The translations under genes and the position numbers were made by a program. DNA of 64,000 nucleotides, taken from positions 186,001 through 250,000 of the forward strand of contig CAJNDS010002143.1 in NCBI GenBank assembly GCA_905221605.1, read 5' to 3'. The notes below the pieces were generated by a model that ran no database searches, was not told where the DNA came from, and was given only the letters and a program-made list of their open reading frames with translations. Positions 1 through 11,142 of this stretch are shown here, piece after piece (positions within the stretch are counted from its first letter, which is position 1; the number at the start of each line of letters is the position of its first letter). The DNA is from Symbiodinium natans (lineage: Eukaryota > Sar > Dinophyceae > Suessiales > Symbiodiniaceae).

Positions 1-1774
1 AGTGTGAGGCAGAACCCTCTTTCGCCCTGTCGTAGATTTCCAAATCATACTTCATTCTTGAGGACTTTCGGATTTGCCGAAGAAGGATGTCACGCAGAAC
101 CATTTCTTCTGGGACATGACTCATGCCAGCAATGACTGATTCCCAATTGTGCAGAAATGTGGTTAGATCGTCACTATGCAGCGTAACCTTCAAAAGGTCT
201 TCTACCGAGTAGAGCGATCCTACCTCTTCATTTGTTTTGAAGTACTGATCAAACATAAGCAAAACCTGGCGCCCTCGTACGGCACGTCCTTGAACCGCCT
301 CGGTTTCCTTGAAAGTGAGTACCTGTCGAGATAATTCACCTTTGGCGACCTTAGTGAGAGCGGCTAGGATTTTGGTATCCAGCGTGAGAAACTTACCGGG
401 TTCACGAAGCTTTTCATGATCAGCATCCTTAGAATACACCTCTAGAATCCAAGAGAAGGCTTCATCAGGTCTATCCGAAGCTGCCCTAACTGCTTCCCGT
501 GTTGCGGTTTTCCATGCACGGTAGGTTTCGGGGTTAGGGAAATCCGGCAGGCGGATGGTTTCAGCTTCTTTAACCTTTGGTTTGTCATCTTCACCGCTTT
601 TGTCTCCTTTAAGAAGCTTGGCGGCTTCAAGCAGCGCTTGCTGCGTCTGTGCGATTAAATCGGCTCCAGTAGCTGCCGGACCTCCCGGCGTGCCTGTTGG
701 GGCCGCAAGACCAGGGGCTCCGGCGTTCAAACCACCACTAGAGGATCCTAGATTTGGGACGTTAGCTGATGCTGTTGGGGTCCCTGGGGCAGAAACCGGA
801 CCCTGTGGTCCTGTTGGAGTGGCAGTAGTTGCCACACCTCCAAAACTGAAGTTTGGAAACAATGCCCTGATGTTCATCGGAATCACACTCGGATCTGAAA
901 ACTGAGGGGCACACGGAGCACTAAGCCCGGCGCTTGGCGCTGGAGCAACTGGGGCAGTGGCGCTGGGAAACTGAGCTTGCTGCGAGGGATTGATACCTAA
1001 ATTCCTGTCCTGTTCGAGCTGGAGCGCACGCTCCATTGATGACAATTCATCTTGGAGGGTCATGTTTTGAATCCTCATTTGCTCTTCAGTTTCCAGGGCT
1101 ATACTGCGGTACCTTTTCATTGCCTCATCATGCTCTCTCCCAAACCATTCCCCAATCTCGTTAATGCTTTCCCTCTTGTTTTGTTCAGCCTCTTCAACCA
1201 GAGTTGTCCTGAGACGAGTGATTTGCGAACCAACATCGGAAAAATGTTCTGACTGAAAATTGATTATCTGGTTTTGTTGCTGGAGTTCTGAAAAGAGACC
1301 TTGGGTCCTCGCGACAAAGCTATACCTTTGGCTAGCAATTTCAGACTCAAGTCTAGCAACGACTTCCTCGTGCTGCCTGTTAGCCCTTTCTTCAACATCT
1401 GCGATTTGTTGATCGTGGGCTTCTTCAGCAGCTAGGCGGAACCTCTGGTGCCTGGACTCTGCTTCGTTCTCTAACTCAGTGAGGAGAAGTCTTGTTTGTT
1501 CAGGTGTTTCACCTATCGTGATGTTCTGCTGAAACTGTTGTCGGTACATGTGGATCTGCGGAGCTCCTAGTCCTACGAAAGGAGAAGGTGCGTTTGGCGC
1601 AAACACATTAGCTGCCGCTGCATTCTCTTCCAGCACAAGGCCACGGCCATCCGTAGACGGTGGCATAGCCAAAGTGCCTGAGAGGTCCATCTCCGCGGAT
1701 TCTGCGTCTGTAAATCCGTCTGTACCGAGATCAGTTGCTACCTCGGTGGGGACCAGCTCGGGGCTGTCACCCAT
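1..1774 (-). CDS. Gag-like ORF of an LTR retroelement (5' part, cut by window edge)
   Basis: Read on the minus strand from the ATG at 1774-1772, the frame stays open to the left edge, about 591 codons; an in-frame TGA lies a few codons upstream of the ATG, which fixes the start. The first ~70 residues are acidic and low-complexity. Residues ~85-275 are rich in Glu, Gln and Arg and look like a coiled coil. Next comes a Pro/Ala/Gly/Thr-rich linker. From ~residue 410 there is a conserved block beginning IRLPDFPNPETYRAWK, typical of the capsid-like Gag region of dinoflagellate retroelements (known from similar predicted proteins; family name inferred). Protease, integrase and reverse transcriptase would lie beyond the left edge. 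No LTR boundary is recognisable in the first few hundred bases upstream. It is a different family from the element at 20760-34091: it lacks that element's dense CTATCC motif. Confidence 0.72.
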   Translation of the reverse strand, partial: MGDSPELVPTEVATDLGTDGFTDAESAEMDLSGTLAMPPSTDGRGLVLEENAAAANVFAPNAPSPFVGLGAPQIHMYRQQFQQNITIGETPEQTRLLLTELENEAESRHQRFRLAAEEAHDQQIADVEERANRQHEEVVARLESEIASQRYSFVARTQGLFSELQQQNQIINFQSEHFSDVGSQITRLRTTLVEEAEQNKRESINEIGEWFGREHDEAMKRYRSIALETEEQMRIQNMTLQDELSSMERALQLEQDRNLGINPSQQAQFPSATAPVAPAPSAGLSAPCAPQFSDPSVIPMNIRALFPNFSFGGVATTATPTGPQGPVSAPGTPTASANVPNLGSSSGGLNAGAPGLAAPTGTPGGPAATGADLIAQTQQALLEAAKLLKGDKSGEDDKPKVKEAETIRLPDFPNPETYRAWKTATREAVRAASDRPDEAFSWILEVYSKDADHEKLREPGKFLTLDTKILAALTKVAKGELSRQVLTFKETEAVQGRAVRGRQVLLMFDQYFKTNEEVGSLYSVEDLLKVTLHSDDLTTFLHNWESVIAGMSHVPEEMVLRDILLRQIRKSSRMKYDLEIYDRAKEGSASH

Positions 1775-3577
1775 GCACTGAGTCGAAACTCCAGGTCAGT
1801 GGTGCCGCAAGCTCCGGGGAGCCTACGGCTGATAACCTATAGTTTGGGAAATCCACCAGTTGTTATCCGTTAAGCCATGAGCAGGGGCGCGCCTAACCTT
1901 TTTACTCAGAGGGCTTGAGCGTCACAGGTAAGTGCAACATACATGGAAGCAAAAGTGGAGGGAATGCACAGATATAAAATACAGCCAGCCCCGAATGATC
2001 CTACCACAGGAACGACTCCAAAGCGAGGTGCCAATGGTACTGCGGATAGAGCGTTGCAAGGCAGGGTGGAGCTGATGCTTCACCCAACTTCGACACCCAA
2101 AACGGCAGGGGGACGTTAGGACAACCATTGAAAGACCAGGCGCTGAACCATGGCCCCGAGGCAGGACAGGCAAGGAACTTCCGTCACATACCTGAGCCGA
2201 GACTTCCAGATCGCGCGACCCCAAGTGTTCACGAACCCACGAACCTCCTTCCGAGCCCCGAGAGATCCCGAGAGTACCAACCCTGAACCCCCCAAACCCT
2301 GAACCCTGGAGAAACAAGACATGGCCCTCAGCCAGGGGCAGGTGGACCCAACCTCTCAGGCGGTTTCCCCACACGATGCGGTCCTGGTTTCGGAAGTTCA
2401 GGATTGGCTTTCCATTTTCGAGTTTATCGTTTAGGGTTGATGGTCTTGCCCTTGCAGTCCCTCTGCAGCCCTGACCCTACATCCACTCCAATCGAAACCA
2501 CACATTGGTGCATACCAACCTATCCCAAAACCATCAAGGACAATGCCCCTCCTGCATGAGCTGGTCGGCATTGGGGATCAGCGCGCGTAGGATCCCGGCG
2601 GTGTGGGCGATCCTCTTGACTCTTTCCGAGAGCTTGGTGAACCCCTTCATATGACACGTTCGGATTCGACGTGGGCACAGCTTGATGAAGTGCCGGCTTA
2701 CGACTCAGATCTTAACCATCAGGAAACTGAGGCCGGAACGCTCGAAACTCAGCATCGCGTCGGCGATGGTTCAGGCGATCGTTGCTGAGACGCACTGCAA
2801 CAAGATGGGCCTTGAAAGGCAAACCGCGTCTGCACAAAGAGGCAGGGTTTTTGTTTTTGTTTTCAAATGTTGCTTTGGGTAGGAGCAGGAGCAGCACAGA
2901 GCTTCCACAGCTTGACCCGCTGACCCGCTGCCTCTCGAGGAGGGTCGAGCAACTCCAGAGCCAGCGGATCTCCACCACAACTCCTGTGTCAAGGAAAAAA
3001 ACACTACGTGCGCCTTGTAGCAGAGGGGTGCGCAAAAAGGCAAAGCCCGGTCTGAGCCCCTTCCCCAGAAGCCTGTCCTGACGCGGATCCCGGCCAGCTC
3101 CTGTGCAGGGAACGCCCAACCACCAAATGCTTTGCAAAAAAGGCCATCAACGTGTAAAACTCGGATCAGGTTCAAGAACGTTCAAGGATTCAAGAATCCC
3201 GAAGCTTAAACAGGACGCATGCAAGGTCTGAAAGTGACTCAGATAGAGCGCCAGCTCACCAATGACGTGAGCAATGTGAGAAAGCATATGCATGCGCACC
3301 AGGGTGAAACTGGCTTGCTGTTGGCAGGTTATGTGAAGTCATTTTAAGTGGCCCCGAAGATTAGCTAGCCAACATGCATCAGAGACCTTCCGACATCAGT
3401 TGCCTGACCTTCGCGACCTTCGCCCTGAACGAGGTTGGGGTAGACCACGATGCGCCGACACCTGAGACCTTGAAGCCTATATGCCCTGAACCGGCGCGCG
3501 TTGAAAATCAGCCGTGGCCGGCCTTGGCCTCGCGCAGCTCTGAGCTTAGATCATAGCCTCGGTTGTACGTTTGTCTA

Positions 3578-3682
3578 GGTGGTTGTCAAAAATATGGCCC
3601 CTTTTTTGGATCCCTATTTATAGTACAGCACCTAAGTTTTAGGGTACCAACAAAAGGGATCATAATTTTGACAACCACCCAG
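3578..3682. mobile_element. Short inverted-repeat (MITE-like) hairpin
   Basis: The left end GGTGGTTGTCAAAAATATGG and the right end reading back as GGTGGTTGTCAAAATTATG form an imperfect terminal inverted repeat of about 29 bp, extended by CCCCTTTT against CCCTTTT. The loop is about 45 bp. There is no coding capacity. I cannot see a clear target-site duplication, so this may be a miniature transposon or a plain foldback sequence. Confidence 0.45.
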
Positions 3683-6600
3683 ATGTGGTCAGACAGAGAT
3701 TTGGGGGCCCATTGTTTGTCAAGGGTTCAAGTGGCCATGGGCTTTGGCGTCTTATGATGCTGCTTTTGAGCCTTTAGGACTTAGTGTGTGAAGGTTCGGG
3801 GTTTGCCTGCGGCGGTGGGGATTCTCGAGGGTCAAACATGTTTTGGGAAACTCATTCTATCTTATTGAACAATTATTGGGATTGTTCTCTGGCTCGGAAG
3901 CTGCGAATATTATTAGCTACACTGCTGTGCGAGCGGACGAAACGGTGAACCGCCAACAGCCATCTTTACTTTTCCACTTCTGCGCTTGCCCACGCCGCGG
4001 GCATCAAACCCAAATAGTGTCTGGCCAAAGGAGCGAAAGAGGCACCAGTTCTGGCTTCCGGCCCCTGGGTCCTCCGACTGGCTTCAAGTCAACTCGGAAC
4101 GAAGTTTCTAGAACTTAGATGATCGGCTGATTTTTTTGGTTTCTTCCGGCTTCCAGCCAGCCCGTTGGGCAAGGGCATGCTTCGTGCACAAATGAATCTT
4201 AGTCTCTGCTGGTTGTCACCTGTTGCAGTCAGTAGCGCCGGGTCGTTAGAAGGCAACGCAGCCCTGATCTCCAAGAGTCGCCATGTAACTTGGCACCTGC
4301 ATCCTACCGAGATTGTGTGCTACTCGGCAAAAGCTGACTGTTTCGTAACAGTGTCCACAGGCCCCCTTCATCGAAATCGCCTTAAAAGCCTAGCTAAATC
4401 TCAGAAAAAACAGGGCGAGCCTGACGCAGAAGTTCGGCCTTCTCCTTCGCCAGGTCTGGGTTGATGTGGGGTCAAGGAGCAAACGGGCTTGTGTGGGGCT
4501 TAGGGTCGTGGCGGCTACAGGGCCAAACGCGGAATTCGGTTTTCGATCCCTCCGGTCAGGATCTTGAGGCTCAATGCCTTGACAAATGCTGATGTCCTCT
4601 GCCAGCATGCGCCGAGCGGACTCGCTCAGACCATCGTCGCCCCTCGCGAAGAAGAGGGTCTCCGAACAATGCTAGGAACAAAAGATCCACCGCTAAGCCG
4701 CTACGCCAACCTCGGACCTCGACCTCGAACCAGAGTAGTCAGGGTTCGGAGTCAAGCACACGGCTACTACCAGTAGGGCTCTCTCGACCCACACGAACGG
4801 AGCTTCGAGGGATGGTGCTGTATGGCTAAGAAGTCCTGTCAGATTGCCCTGCCGGCCCTGCCTGTCAGTCAGACCAAGTTCAGCCAGGAGCACGCCGGTG
4901 TACTTGATCCCAAGAGACCTGGCAACATCTGACAAGATGCGACATGTGGGAAAGGCTGCTAAGCCTCACATGCGTGCACAGAAATGGCCTGATGTCCAGT
5001 TCTCTGAAAGACCTTCGTGCAAGCTGCACAGAGCGGACTCAGAAGTCGAATGCCAAGCCCTAAACACCCCCTACAGGCATTGCGACTAGAAGTCGTATAC
5101 AGCCATGCGTCTGCTCGTAGATCGGAACGTGCGCGGACTGCACCACAGAGCCGCAGGCCAGGGCCTCGGCCAGTGTTTGCCAAGGTGGCCAACACCAAGA
5201 ATCCCGCAATGCTTCAGGGGCTGCATGCCCAGGTAAGAGATGCACGCGGGCAAGGAGGGGCGTGTTGCGCAGGAAGTCAAGAACTTGATGGTATAAACCT
5301 TGGTGCTTTGAGCCACAGGGCATACACAGTTCTGTCAGGCATCCACAGGAACGCCACAAGCACGTGCTAAGGCTGCTAAGGGCATGGGCCGTCCATATAC
5401 CTCTTCATGCTCGAGCAGCAGCATCCACAGAGTCACAAGAACCTTCAAGAACCTTCCTCCGCTCTGATTTTGAGTTCTTGAATTGACTTTCGAAGAGGGC
5501 ACGCATCCAGCATCTTCCAAGCATCGCCCAGTAGCTCCGATGCCTTGCTCTCCTGGCACTGTGAATCTCTGGGTCGTTCTGGGTCTTCGGTGACTCTTGG
5601 TACTGCCCTACATGTACATCACATTTACATCAGCTCGGTGAGTTGTGCTGTTTTGAGGTGCCCCGGAAGAGAAAGAGCTGCGCATGTCCGGGCTCTCTCC
5701 TGCCTCGAACCACACAAGCACGAGGTCATGGACGATCCAAGCGTCGTCCGGCGTCCTCATCTCCGGCAATGGCAATCCCAAACGCAACTTGTCAAATGTT
5801 GGGGCAGGAATTGCTACAATCGACTGGGCTGCAATCGAACTTGTACAAGCGATAGTGGCGAATCAAATGAAACGGATACTGATCTTGACGTACGATGTGG
5901 GTTGAGGTTCTCTCATTACAAGAAGTTCCAACTGGGCGGAGGGCATAGTTGCACCATGTCGACAGTACATGCTTCAACTCGTGTAAGATGCTAGTTGACT
6001 CATCTTTTCGTATTTTCAATAGCAATTCGATAGCCGTTATGTGCATATTGTTTGCACAAGTTTCAGCCCGTGAATGGGATATTGGTGGTTCTTCTACCTA
6101 ATACTTTAGCTAAACAGAAGAACATATGAAATTGGATTCTAATACTACTCCAGACCCCTCTGCTTATGTTCTTTCTAGTACTTGGCCAGAATTTCGCTGA
6201 CCCCATCCGTATGTGTAAGCCCAGAACCAGAGGTAGACTGTCTGGGGAAAAGGATAGCAACTAAAACCACCCCACTAAAAAAAACAATCGGTCCTCCAGC
6301 CACGAACTAAACTTAAAGGAGTCACTATCTGCATCGGGTCCGTCGTAAGATCTTCAAGCACGGAGAAAGCCTTGGACTCTGGACCTGCGCCTTCAACCCC
6401 CCCCCCCCCCGCTCCCCTCCCCTCTTTGGCCAAGGCGCGTCGCACCGGGCTGGCGGATCTTCCGCACCATGGCCTTGGTCACCTGCGAGTGAGCTGATGG
6501 CATCTCGACGTCATGCCTGTTTTTTCATTTCACCAAAAGTATTCCGAAGAGCAAGCAGAATCACGGCGTGTCGAGTTGTCCTTTTAGAGGGTCTGGGGTT

Positions 6601-6890
6601 TAGTTGAAGCCTTTGGCAAGTCGCCGCGAGTCTTTGATTTGAGTCATGTTTGAACTGTCGGGTGAGCAGTTTGGGGTTTAAGGGGGTCTTGGTCTTAACC
6701 CGCCCATGCCTCTCCCAAGCCGAAGCGCCTCCAGTCTTGTACTCCCAGACTCCCAAAGGCACCCCGAAACATCAAGAGGAACGAACCTCGCAACAGCAGC
6801 ATTGGCCCCCACCTCCAGAACCAGGGCCAGTGTCACGTCGCGACTGCCAAGCACGCCGTCATCCTCCAAGTCCTCCTCTGACAGACTCTG

Positions 6891-6905
6891 CTGCTGCTGC
6901 TGCTG
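6891..6905 (+). repeat. (CTG)n microsatellite
   Basis: Five CTG units in a row, followed by further CTCTCTG. No coding frame could be supported around it. Confidence 0.7.
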
Positions 6906-8375
6906 CTCTCTGCTACGGTGACCATAGAGGGCTTGGCCTTAGGCTTGCGGCTGGGGGGTCCTCAGCACTGAACTGTGCCAAGCCCGAAGCTGCTACTTCT
7001 CAACGCCTAAACCTACAGCGCCCTTGCTCAGACGTGCTCAACACTGGAAGGTCGCCGGAGCGGCCTTCAAGCCGAAGTTGGCACGACGGCTGAAGACCAG
7101 CGTCAGGGCCTGGGAGCTGTGAGGCTTACGGCCACATGGTATCTGAAAGGATGTGAAAGGGGCACCCTGCAGGCGGGAAAGGTGGCAACCCATGAGCTCG
7201 ATTGGAGGCGCAGTCCTCCATCATTGAAGTGAGATTCTTCCTCGCAGTCTTTTTCAATTCCGCCCAAAGCAGGCTGGGCTTGGGCTCCAGCTTTTTCTTA
7301 TGACGACTTTTCCATTCAGGAAATGGGCAAACGAGTGCAATCACAAAAGCTGACGCCGGCACCTGGTCATTTTGCTAAGGGTGCTGGCTTTGGAGGTTTG
7401 GTCTGCACGACTGTCGGGCTAGGAGAAGAATTCCTTCAGCTGTTGTGACGTATTCTCCCCCCCCCCGCCTCGCCCCAGCCCCCCATCATGAGCCCTGGCA
7501 ACACTCTTCGAAAGACCCTTTGAACCTGGACTCTTTGTGCGCTCCGAGCCGGGGCCAGCTTGGAGCAGTTTGCCGAAATACCTTCAGAAAGCATATCCAG
7601 GCAGTTGCCAGTGAAAGCCTCAGAGCCGGGCAAGTTGTGCCAGATCCTGCACATTCCTTTCAAGTCCAAAGCTGCGAGAATGTCACGTCTCGTTCTGAAA
7701 ACCGACAAAGATGGTAGCAACACACACACGTGCACCAGATGTGCAGTTGCCAGTGGTGTAATCATAGCTCAGTGTCATTTCGTGGATCCGAGAATGTGCC
7801 ACTTCAGCCACTTCTGACAATAAGTCGTCGCCCACTCTCAGGTGTGAGTAAGACCAGGCAACATTTGTCAAGTTCTGCCTCGGCTGCAAGGGCCACTTCC
7901 ATCCGAGCAGGAAGATTGAGTACAGCCTTCTAAGTGACGAAGCTCGGTGCCTCCCAGCGGCATATTGAAGTGGCGGAGCTTGAAGCTGCCTAGGATATTT
8001 TGGATATCTTTGCTTCCAGTTTATCTAGGCCGCAGCTCCTCTGCAGGCGAGCAGCATTCCTTCCCCAATGCCTCGAAAAGCCCCTGTGCGAGCTTGGAGC
8101 TCATGGCGGCCAAAGCTTCTAGAATTTTGGACTTGCGAAGGGTCTGCGCGGAAGGCGCCCCCACCCCCCCTCCCCAGATTCTTAGTCAATCCTGAAACTC
8201 CTTCGGCTTAACGCAGGGGTCTTTACATCGTAGCAAAGTTGCTTCAACAGATAACTTCGGCAATGTCTAGAAAACACCTTCCGCCTGCCGAGGCCCCGAG
8301 GCACCTCGGTCTTGAACCCCAGGGAGGCAAACGCCCACGCCGTGTTTGTCAGCTCCTGGATTCCATTTTGGCTTA

Positions 8376-8415
8376 GGGTTTAGGGCTTAGAGCTCAGGGT
8401 TTAGGGTTGGTGTAG
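8376..8415 (+). repeat. Interstitial telomere-like TTTAGGG cluster
   Basis: Several perfect and degenerate TTTAGGG units occur in about 40 bp. This is the plant-type telomere heptamer, which dinoflagellates share. Confidence 0.7.
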
Positions 8416-11124
8416 AGCGCAGGGCTAAGGGATGAAACTGTCTACACGTTGGGCTGCTGATTCGCTCCAAGACCTCCCGGATTTTGGGCAGCTTGGTCGT
8501 ATTGTCACAAATCTACTTTGCTGATGCTTGCCCCCGCAGTGGCCTGGTGCTACACCAAGCCGCAATTCTAACACGTGAACTCCGAACCCTAAAAGCCTTA
8601 TTGAATCCATGAGTCATTTTTCTTACCTTGATCTGCATCGAGCCCCTGGCCTGTGGCCCGAACTCGGTCACGCGCCGGACAACATGGCCTTCTGACAAAA
8701 AACCCATGCAACATTACACTGCAGAAGCTTTGGCCCACTTCAGTTCTAAGGGCACGGCCAGGGGTTAGAGGAGGGATTGCGTGGTGCTAAGCACTTGCAA
8801 AGGACAGCTCGGGGAGCGTTTGTAATGGCTTCCTCGCGCATCGTTCAAGTTTGTTCAGGTGTCCTTGTGGGAATGGCGCAGTAGCAGCAAAAGCATACTT
8901 TGCAATGGTGAGTAGTCTTCCTAGTCGAGGCCACTGAGCCTGGTCAAGTTCCATAATCCGCCGATCGAACCTCAAGGCATACAGCCACCCTGCGCCACCT
9001 GAGACACGGCTGAACAGGCATTCTTCTCGAGCTTGTGTAATCACCATGGACCACCTTGGGCTGTAGGCCATGTGAGGTCGCTTGGTTTGGGCCATGTCTG
9101 AGGGAGTCCCCCTAAAAAGGAGGCCGTCGAAACAATGAGGAGTTGAAGCATGCTACAGCCTTCCCCAGGAACTTCCTTTCTTATACTCTTGTATTTCTGT
9201 ATTCTATTGTTGCTATATTATTGCATTGTTATAGAACAAGAACAATGTGACATGATAACATTCTTGTTTGTCGGCTCCAACTTCCAGGCTCAAGACGGAA
9301 GCTGTTCAGTTCGGCCATGCCTCCATTTAACTCTGAACGTCAAATGACATGGCAGGACAGGGTTACATCAGAGAGTACGTGTGCATCACCGCTAGCCACT
9401 AGCGCTGCCGTTCCTTGAAGTGCTTGGGTACCCTAAATCCTGAAAGCTTGGTGCCATCCAAGGTGCACCATGGTGGAGTATTCGTGAGGCCGGAAATCCA
9501 TGCCCGCATCCAGGTGCTTGACCTTGTCTGTTGCGGCCTATGTCCCGGCCTGTCTTGGTCGCTTGTAGCTTGCATGGGATGAAGTTAAGGTCGGTGCCAA
9601 CTTGACAAGCTCTGCTGAAGACTAACCCCTTAAGAACCATCAAGCTGGAATCGAACCATACAACTCCAACCCCTTCTGCGTTGCAGAGCCCTGGACGGCC
9701 ACGTACGCTGAGTGCCGAATGAGCGCGTCCTTGGGTTGCAGGCGTGCCAGCATTACATCATTCGTCAAGCATTCTCACGAAGAAAAAAACAACTGCGTGA
9801 TACCACAAGGCCGCCAAATTGCAACCTGGCATCGTTCTCTTTTTTCAGAGTGGCAGTCGCCCACATGATGTTCGCCAGCGCCTGTATGTGGAAGCCCCTG
9901 GTTTCTCCCAGGGCCTCGTTGGTCAATGTGGGCCTCTAGCAATGGCCATGTGCAGCCTGCTGGGCAAAGTGAGTTGGGGAGGTATTGGACTTCGTCCTCC
10001 TTAGGCTGCGTTGGTGGGCCAGGCATTGTTAGAAGGCTTCACTTCTTGAAGGGTCTTCTCTGGCTTGCATTCCTGCATCCTCAAAGAAGCCTGAACCAGA
10101 ACAAGCGCGCCCTCCTGCGTCCCACGCCGGGCCTGTGGTTGAAACTCGCCCTGAGTCGGAGACAGGGCTTGTATTCGTAGGGTTTGACGTCTGGGAGGAA
10201 ACTTCAACTTATCCACATCGGAAGCACTCAAGGGGACGGGGCGAACCCTGCCAGCAAACTCGAAGATGTCAAGCCCGTCGTACATCCGTACATGCCCAAC
10301 GGATCTTTTGGGGAAAGTGCGCATCAGAACACTTGGCCGAGGGCATGGGTTTGAGCAACCCGCGATGATCTGTCGGGGCGCAATGCAGGCCAGCGAGCAC
10401 TTGCTGATGCGATCATAGAGACCTGCATCAGATGCTTTGAAGCCCGCTTACCTCAAAAATGTTTCAGTCTTTCGGAGCGACGTGCTTGCGCAGGCCTAAA
10501 CCCTGAAAGCACTTACCCCCCAGTCGTAGCTGCAACGTCCACATCGAGTCACAAACTCACGACTTGGGAGCTTCTTCGTTGTTTGACCGGTGCTTTGAAT
10601 GAGTCGAGGCAGCCAGGCAGCTAGACCCCCCTCAAACAGTGATTCCATGTTGTTTGTGCTCTTTGGCCAGGCATGATGTCTTGCCACAGTCGCTGTAATG
10701 CAGAGCTGCCTTGCCTTGATGGGAAACTTTCATCAGAGACTCTGCAGGTTGCCTCAGCCCTGCAACCCTCAAGGCATGGCATCCTCCCCCCTTGGCCTGG
10801 AGGTTCCAGCTTCCTTGGCTCTTCAGCTCTTCATGCCATGCTTCCCCTCGTTGATTTTGGAGTTTTTGAGGCTCGGACCGGTGGATGATGAATTGTCAGG
10901 CTCTAGGGCTCCAGGTGGAGAAAGGTATATCACACACGCACATAGGCGCATCGATTTGATCTATCTTTCTACCCTGTATTCTTACATACCTCGGCGTTAT
11001 ACTCTGTATGTATGTACGTATGTATTTGTATAGTGTTTCTGTATCTGTATATGTATATGAAGATATATATATATGTATGCACATATGTGTAGAAAGTTGT
11101 GTTATTTATCTCTTTCTTTTCTTC

Positions 11125-11142
11125 CTCTCTCTCTCTCTCTCT
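11125..11142 (+). repeat. (CT)n microsatellite
   Basis: About nine CT units, preceded by a T-rich stretch and by a TATG/TATA-rich stretch at about 11000-11090. Confidence 0.75.

Noticed and set aside
15-905. Plus-strand Pro/Ala-rich frame 555-905 and minus-strand frame 442-630
   Set aside because: They are shadows of the Gag-like ORF that reads across 1774-1 on the minus strand.
8363-8377. CCATTTTGGCT resembling part of the spliced leader
   Set aside because: Only 11 bases match and it runs into telomere-like TTAGGG with no gene downstream; a similar 10-base match also occurs inside the LINE ORF, so chance is likely.
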